NCBI GenBank assembly: GCA_001801345.1
Contig: MGXJ01000012.1
Span: 16,497 to 25,862, forward strand
Source: Gammaproteobacteria bacterium RBG_16_37_9
GTDB lineage: Bacteria; Pseudomonadota; Gammaproteobacteria; UBA9339
DNA: 9,366 bases
Direction: 5' to 3'
Position 1 is the stretch's first letter. The number at the start of each line of letters is the position of its first letter. The position numbers and the translations under genes are program-made. Shown here piece by piece: positions 5,709 through 9,366 of this stretch. The notes below the pieces were generated by a model. The model was not told the origin of the DNA and did not search any database. It saw only the letters and a program-made list of their open reading frames with translations.

Positions 5709-6500
5709 GTGACAATCGATCTAGAAATACTACGCAAACAAATCAAAAAAAAGTTACAAAATATCACTCCAAAATCTCGAGCTATATCTTCAAAAAATAT
5801 TGCAACAAAAATCATTAACAGCGAAATATTTATCCACAGTCAAAATATCGCATGTTATATCCCCATAGAAAATGAAGTTGATACCCGATTAATCATTGAA
5901 ACCATTTGGCAACAAAGCAAAAATTGCTATCTCCCAACCCTGCCCCCAAACACAAAAAAACACCTATGTTTTGTTAAATTTGCACCAAATGATAAGCTTT
6001 CAAAAATAAATAAAATCTTTGAACCGAGCGTTATACCAATCGCAAATAAGTTTCCAAGATATTTTAATTGCAGAACTAATACCCTTGGTAAAATGAATTT
6101 AGGCGCGAAGCCTAGCTCTGAGCGCCCGGACCCCGTTTGGAAGCATAACGGAGCAAGGTTTACTCCTTCCGTAAATGAAGAGCGCAAAGAGCTCAAACAA
6201 CAAAGCTTGCCCCGTTGTGCTTCTAAACGGGGCATAAATTCATTTTACAAAGGGTATGCCCCTGAAAAAATAATCTCTCCAACAAATTTAGATTTAGTAA
6301 TTGCACCTCTCATTGGGTTTAATAATAAACGCTTTCGTCTTGGCCGCGGCGCTGGTTGTTATGACATCACTTTTGAATTTAAACGCTATATCAAAAACCC
6401 CTCCAAACCCTATCTTCTCGGCATAGGGCATAAATGCCAATATGTCGAATTTGATCCCAATCCATGGGATGTGGTTATGGATGAGATTATTACTGCATAG
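5709..6500 (+). CDS. fau: 5-formyltetrahydrofolate cyclo-ligase with an in-frame palindromic insert
   Basis: The enzyme converts 5-formyl-THF to 5,10-methenyl-THF using ATP. Family landmarks are an N-terminal basic helix (LRKQIKKKLQNI), ACYIPIENEVDTRLI (48-62), LPTLPP (75-80), KIFEP, LDLVIAPLIGFN (194-205), the glycine motif RLGRGAGCYD (210-219) and C-terminal GIGHKCQ...WDVVMDEIIT. Position after 6S RNA matches E. coli. The start is GTG with GGAG eight bases upstream. At 263 residues it is much longer than the usual 190-200. The excess lies between KIFEP and LDLV, where residues 124-183 are encoded by a 177-bp palindromic element that keeps the frame open. Without its 59 codons the protein would be 204 residues. 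The glycine motif ends YDI where family members usually have YDR. Whether the enzyme is active cannot be told; the intact flanking blocks argue it still folds. Confidence 0.9.
   Translation: MTIDLEILRKQIKKKLQNITPKSRAISSKNIATKIINSEIFIHSQNIACYIPIENEVDTRLIIETIWQQSKNCYLPTLPPNTKKHLCFVKFAPNDKLSKINKIFEPSVIPIANKFPRYFNCRTNTLGKMNLGAKPSSERPDPVWKHNGARFTPSVNEERKELKQQSLPRCASKRGINSFYKGYAPEKIISPTNLDLVIAPLIGFNNKRFRLGRGAGCYDITFEFKRYIKNPSKPYLLGIGHKCQYVEFDPNPWDVVMDEIITA
6080..6256. repeat. 177-bp palindromic element inserted in frame in fau
   Basis: The ends are 22-bp inverted repeats (6080-6101 and 6235-6256) with 21 of 22 positions complementary; the left one begins TACCCTTGGTAAAATG. Inside, a 23-bp core (6131-6153, starting CCCCGTTTGGAAGC) has an inverted partner at 6210-6232 with 20 of 23 positions matching. 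The same core occurs at 833-855 near parA. The left arm has 29 extra bases (6102-6130), bounded by GGCGC and GCGCC, that the right arm lacks. The length is exactly 59 codons and there is no stop in the fau frame. This behaves like Rickettsia palindromic elements, though it is not evidently the same family. Confidence 0.88.
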
Positions 6501-6545
6501 TACTTGTTAAACCTAAAAAGAGGCTGCTGTAATCTAAATTTTATT

Positions 6546-6618
6546 TGTCATCCTCGGGCGTAGACCCGAGGATCTCGACATTCTATGTTAGATCCTCGCG
6601 TCAAGCGCGAGGATGACA
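6546..6618. repeat. 73-bp double-hairpin repeat, copy 2
   Basis: The length and end sequences (TGTCATCC...GGATGACA) are those of the copy at 1565-1637, with 65 of 73 bases identical. The hairpins are CCTCGGG/CCCGAGG and CCTCGCG/CGCGAGG. Each differs from copy 1 by one compensated base pair. It lies between fau and the secretion operon. Confidence 0.87.
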
Positions 6619-6695
6619 GTAGAGAGTACAGGGATAACAGCTGTTTTCGAATTGTGACGCTTTCATAAAACTCCGGTTATATCTATTTCTAAATG

Positions 6696-6704
6696 TGCTA
6701 TACT
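6696..6704 (+). promoter_or_regulatory. Extended -10 promoter of the secretion operon
   Basis: TGCTATACT combines an extended TG motif with a good -10 hexamer (TATACT, 6699-6704). There is no convincing -35. Initiation near 6711 would leave a leader of about 28 bases before the ATG at 6739. Confidence 0.5.
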
Positions 6705-6738
6705 TTCTTTACTAAATTATCATACAAACTTTTATTTT

Positions 6739-7836
6739 ATGTCAGATGACGCAACTAAAAATAACAACTCCCAAGAGCAACCCCAAGACCCACCCTTATT
6801 TAGGAAAGAAGTTTTACAACATAAAAAAGGAAATTACTTAGGCAAAACTCTTATAATCACTCCAATATCTTTTTCAATTTGGACCTTCGTGATATTTTCT
6901 ATTGCAATCGCGCTCGGACTATTTTTATATTTTGGCAAATATTCCAAACGCCATGAAGCGCCAGGAATGCTTATTCCCAATAAAGGATTAATTCATGTTT
7001 ATGCAAAAACTCAATCTCCCGGTATTGTCACAAATATATTTGTCCAGCAAGGAGATAAAGTCACTCAAGGGCAACTTCTTTATCTCATCTCTACAGAGCA
7101 ACACACATTGTCTGAACAAGGCGCAGTTGCCCAACAAATAGAATCGCTAGAAAAGCAAATAACCTCCCAAAAAAGCAGACTTGCCCTGTCTGAAAAGAAT
7201 GTAGCTCGTTATAAAAAATTATCCGAACAAAGAATTATTTCAGATGAAGATTATCAAAAACGTTATGATGAATATTTAAACATCCAGATTGTTTTAAACG
7301 AACTAGAACAAAAATTAATCCAAACAAAAGGAGCTGGAGATTACGCAATCCGCGCATCAAGCGATGGCACTATCTCAGCGTTAATTGCGATGGTTGGCGA
7401 TCGCGTAACTGGAGACAAACCATTAGCATCCATTATCCCAAGTGGAGCCTCATTACAGGGTGTATTATTTGTGCCAACCGGATCAATTGGCTTTGTTAAA
7501 CCAGGACAAAAAGTTTTGTTGAAATATGATGCCTACCCTTATCAGAATTTCGGCTTATACGAATCAACTGTAGATCGAATCGATAAAAGCGTTCTGTTCC
7601 CGAAAGATCTCGATACTTATATATCATCAGACCCTAAAACACCCTATCTAACTAATACTCCATTTTATCGAGTTATAGTTAATTTAAAACAACAAACTGT
7701 CGCCGTCTATGGCAAACCATATCCGCTTACAGCGGGCATGACATTACAAGGCTCAATGCTAGGAGATAAGCGCAATATTTGGCAATGGATTCTGGACCCA
7801 ATTTATAATCTTAGAGGAACTCTAGCAACGCCATGA
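6739..7836 (+). CDS. HlyD/CvaA-type membrane fusion protein of a type I secretion system
   Basis: This is the periplasmic adaptor that links an inner-membrane ABC exporter to a TolC-like outer-membrane channel. The 365-residue protein has a cytoplasmic N-terminus with the LFRKEVLQHKKG block typical of CvaA/RaxA-type bacteriocin exporters. One membrane helix follows at about 47-65, then a biotinyl-lipoyl-like half (GIVTNIFVQQGDKVTQGQLL). An alpha-hairpin coiled coil spans about 125-195 (IESLEKQITSQKSRLAL to LNELEQKLIQ), and the second lipoyl half is IRASSDGTISALIAMVGDRV. A beta-barrel domain forms the rest. Its TGA overlaps the ATG of the downstream exporter by four bases (ATGA), so the two are translationally coupled. 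No clear Shine-Dalgarno precedes the ATG. The outer-membrane partner is not in the window. Confidence 0.92.
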   Translation: MSDDATKNNNSQEQPQDPPLFRKEVLQHKKGNYLGKTLIITPISFSIWTFVIFSIAIALGLFLYFGKYSKRHEAPGMLIPNKGLIHVYAKTQSPGIVTNIFVQQGDKVTQGQLLYLISTEQHTLSEQGAVAQQIESLEKQITSQKSRLALSEKNVARYKKLSEQRIISDEDYQKRYDEYLNIQIVLNELEQKLIQTKGAGDYAIRASSDGTISALIAMVGDRVTGDKPLASIIPSGASLQGVLFVPTGSIGFVKPGQKVLLKYDAYPYQNFGLYESTVDRIDKSVLFPKDLDTYISSDPKTPYLTNTPFYRVIVNLKQQTVAVYGKPYPLTAGMTLQGSMLGDKRNIWQWILDPIYNLRGTLATP

Positions 7837-9366
7837 ATAAAATAACAACACGCCTACAATTTTCTTTTGGTAAAAAATTACCAATGGTTCGCCAGACAGA
7901 AGTTGCTGAATGCGGCCTAGCTTGTCTGGCAATGATTGCAAGCTATCATGGCTATAAAACAGATCTTTTAACTTTACGCCGGCAATTTTCAATCTCTCTT
8001 AAAGGAAGCAAATTACAAGATTTAATTGATCTTGGCAGAAAACTCAAATTATTAAGTAGAGCAGTAAAACTAAATTTAGAAGATTTAAAATATTTAAAAA
8101 CTCCTTGCATTCTTCACTGGGATTTAGACCACTTTGTTGTTTTAAAAAAAGTCAGCGGTAAAACCGCTATCATCCACGATCCGGCGATTGGCATTATTAA
8201 GTATAAAATGTCTGAAGTCTCAGATCATTTTACTGGAGTAGCTATGGAGCTTACTCCAGCATCCGATTTCACCAAGAAAAAAGACAAAACAAAACTGCGC
8301 TTAATGGATCTCTGGCACTCAATCACAGGAATAAAACTTCCGCTAGCTCAAGTTATTTTACTTTCTTTAGCTTTGGAAGTTTTTGCTATCGTAAGTCCTT
8401 TATTCATGCAGCTAGTAACCGATCATATTCTTGTTGCCAATGATTTCTCTCTGCTTCATGTTCTTGCCGCCGGCTTTGGCTTGCTAGCCATCATCCAAGT
8501 AATAACAGAGTATGCGCGCGCTTGGATTATCATGTTTTTAAGCAATATCTTAAATATTCAACTTACAGCTAATTTAGCCCATCATCTGTTTAAACTGCCG
8601 CTTGATTTTTTTGAAAAACGCCACATGGGAGATATCGTCTCTCGCTTTGGTTCTATAGGCGCAATTCAACAAAAAATCAGCACTGACTTCGTCGAAGGTA
8701 TCGTTGATGGGTTTATGGTTATTGCTACTTTAGTCGTAATGTTAGTTTACAGTTATAAATTAGCCGCAATAGCATTTGCCGCTTTAATGCTTTACATCGT
8801 AATACGAATATTATTTTATCCAACTTTTAAACGACAAAATCAAGAACTTTTAGTCGTATCAGCCAAAGAGAATTCAATTTTTATGGAAAGCATTAGAGCA
8901 ATTTTGCCCTTAAAAATTTTTGGCAAAGAAGCTCAAAGAGAAAATATTTGGCAAAACACTTATGCTGAAAAATTAAACACCGGCATTCATGTTGGGAAAT
9001 TGGGCTTAATTTATAGATTAATTAATCACTTTATTTTTGGCACGGAAAATATAATTATCATAATACTAGGCGCTACTGCAGTCATGAACCATGAATTCAC
9101 TATCGGTATGTTGCTTGCTTATATCTCTTATAGTGGACAATTCACCAGCAAAGCCCAAGCGATGGTTGATAAAGTAATTGAATACAAAATGATTAGCATC
9201 CACTTAGAACGAGTAGCGGATATTGCACTAACAGATCCTGAAAAAGATCCAAAAAGCGATACGGCAGCACCAAAAACCATGCAAGGCGGTATTCAAATAA
9301 AAAATCTCTGCTTTAGGTATTCAGAACAAGATCCATATATCTTTAAAAATCTTAGCTTTGAAATAA
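7833..9366 (+). CDS. C39 peptidase-containing ABC exporter (bacteriocin/CvaB type), 3' truncated by window
   Basis: This fused protease-permease-ATPase should remove double-glycine leaders from a peptide and export it through the HlyD-type partner. The first 511 residues are visible. The N-terminal C39 domain has an intact catalytic set: Gln21 and Cys27 in QTEVAECGLACLAMI, His100 in LDHFVVL and Asp116 in HDPAIG. It is therefore a true peptidase rather than the inactive HlyB-type domain. The ABC transmembrane domain runs from about 165 to 450, with hydrophobic helices around 172-192, 208-225, 290-306, 310-328 and 403-418. The nucleotide-binding domain starts at about 487 (IQIKNLCFRYSEQDPYIFKN), and the window ends just before Walker A. 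The frame starts at the ATG overlapping the upstream stop. No frameshift is seen. Confidence 0.94.
   Translation, partial: MNKITTRLQFSFGKKLPMVRQTEVAECGLACLAMIASYHGYKTDLLTLRRQFSISLKGSKLQDLIDLGRKLKLLSRAVKLNLEDLKYLKTPCILHWDLDHFVVLKKVSGKTAIIHDPAIGIIKYKMSEVSDHFTGVAMELTPASDFTKKKDKTKLRLMDLWHSITGIKLPLAQVILLSLALEVFAIVSPLFMQLVTDHILVANDFSLLHVLAAGFGLLAIIQVITEYARAWIIMFLSNILNIQLTANLAHHLFKLPLDFFEKRHMGDIVSRFGSIGAIQQKISTDFVEGIVDGFMVIATLVVMLVYSYKLAAIAFAALMLYIVIRILFYPTFKRQNQELLVVSAKENSIFMESIRAILPLKIFGKEAQRENIWQNTYAEKLNTGIHVGKLGLIYRLINHFIFGTENIIIIILGATAVMNHEFTIGMLLAYISYSGQFTSKAQAMVDKVIEYKMISIHLERVADIALTDPEKDPKSDTAAPKTMQGGIQIKNLCFRYSEQDPYIFKNLSFEI

Noticed and set aside
5927..6235. A 102-codon minus-strand open frame inside fau
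   Set aside because: It is antisense to fau, which has clear family motifs. Its openness partly reflects the palindromic insert.
6585..6660. Possible double-glycine leader peptide before the exporter
   Set aside because: The short plus-strand frame from 6585 is mostly repeat sequence and lacks a GG or GA cleavage motif and a hydrophobic leader pattern.

Overview
The window looks like chromosomal DNA of a low-GC gammaproteobacterium. The strongest argument is the gene order pepP (minus strand) diverging from a small coiled-coil ZapB-like gene, then zapA, 6S RNA (ssrS) and fau (plus strand), which is the order known from E. coli and Pseudomonas relatives. A rsmG-parA pair (parB presumably just beyond position 1) also fits a chromosome. 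A Legionella/Coxiella-type intracellular lineage is my guess from base composition, the type of outer-membrane protein and the abundant palindromic repeats; the window does not prove it.

Layout. 30-1523 (minus): rsmG followed by parA, separated by an 89-bp palindromic element that supplies the rsmG stop codon. 1518-1770: a cluster of short hairpin repeats and the terminator of the porin gene. 1805-3109 (minus): a secreted outer-membrane beta-barrel protein. 3110-3468: a gene-free AT-rich leader/promoter region. 3469-4776 (minus): pepP. 4777-4956: divergent promoter region with a hairpin repeat. 4957-6500 (plus): zapB-like, zapA, 6S RNA and fau. 6501-6738: another copy of the hairpin repeat and a promoter. 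6739-9366 (plus): a two-gene type I secretion operon, a CvaA/HlyD-type membrane fusion protein translationally coupled to a C39-peptidase ABC exporter that runs off the window before its Walker A motif.

Most notable: the fau reading frame carries a 177-bp (59-codon) palindromic element with 22-bp terminal inverted repeats (21/22 paired). It keeps the frame open, much as Rickettsia palindromic elements do in Rickettsia genes. Its 23-bp core occurs twice, in opposite orientations, inside fau and a third time in the element between rsmG and parA. A second, unrelated hairpin family (73-bp unit, ends TGTCATCC/GGATGACA) occurs at several intergenic sites. Its copies differ mainly by paired, compensatory substitutions, and one degenerate copy appears to supply the ribosome binding site of rsmG. 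A further point is that the fau Shine-Dalgarno lies in the 3' strand of the 6S RNA closing stem.

How the genes work together: parA and rsmG serve chromosome segregation and rRNA methylation. ZapA and the ZapB-like protein act at the FtsZ ring. 6S RNA modulates RNA polymerase, and fau returns 5-formyl-THF to the folate pool. The terminal operon should cleave and export a double-glycine-leader peptide whose gene is not visible here.
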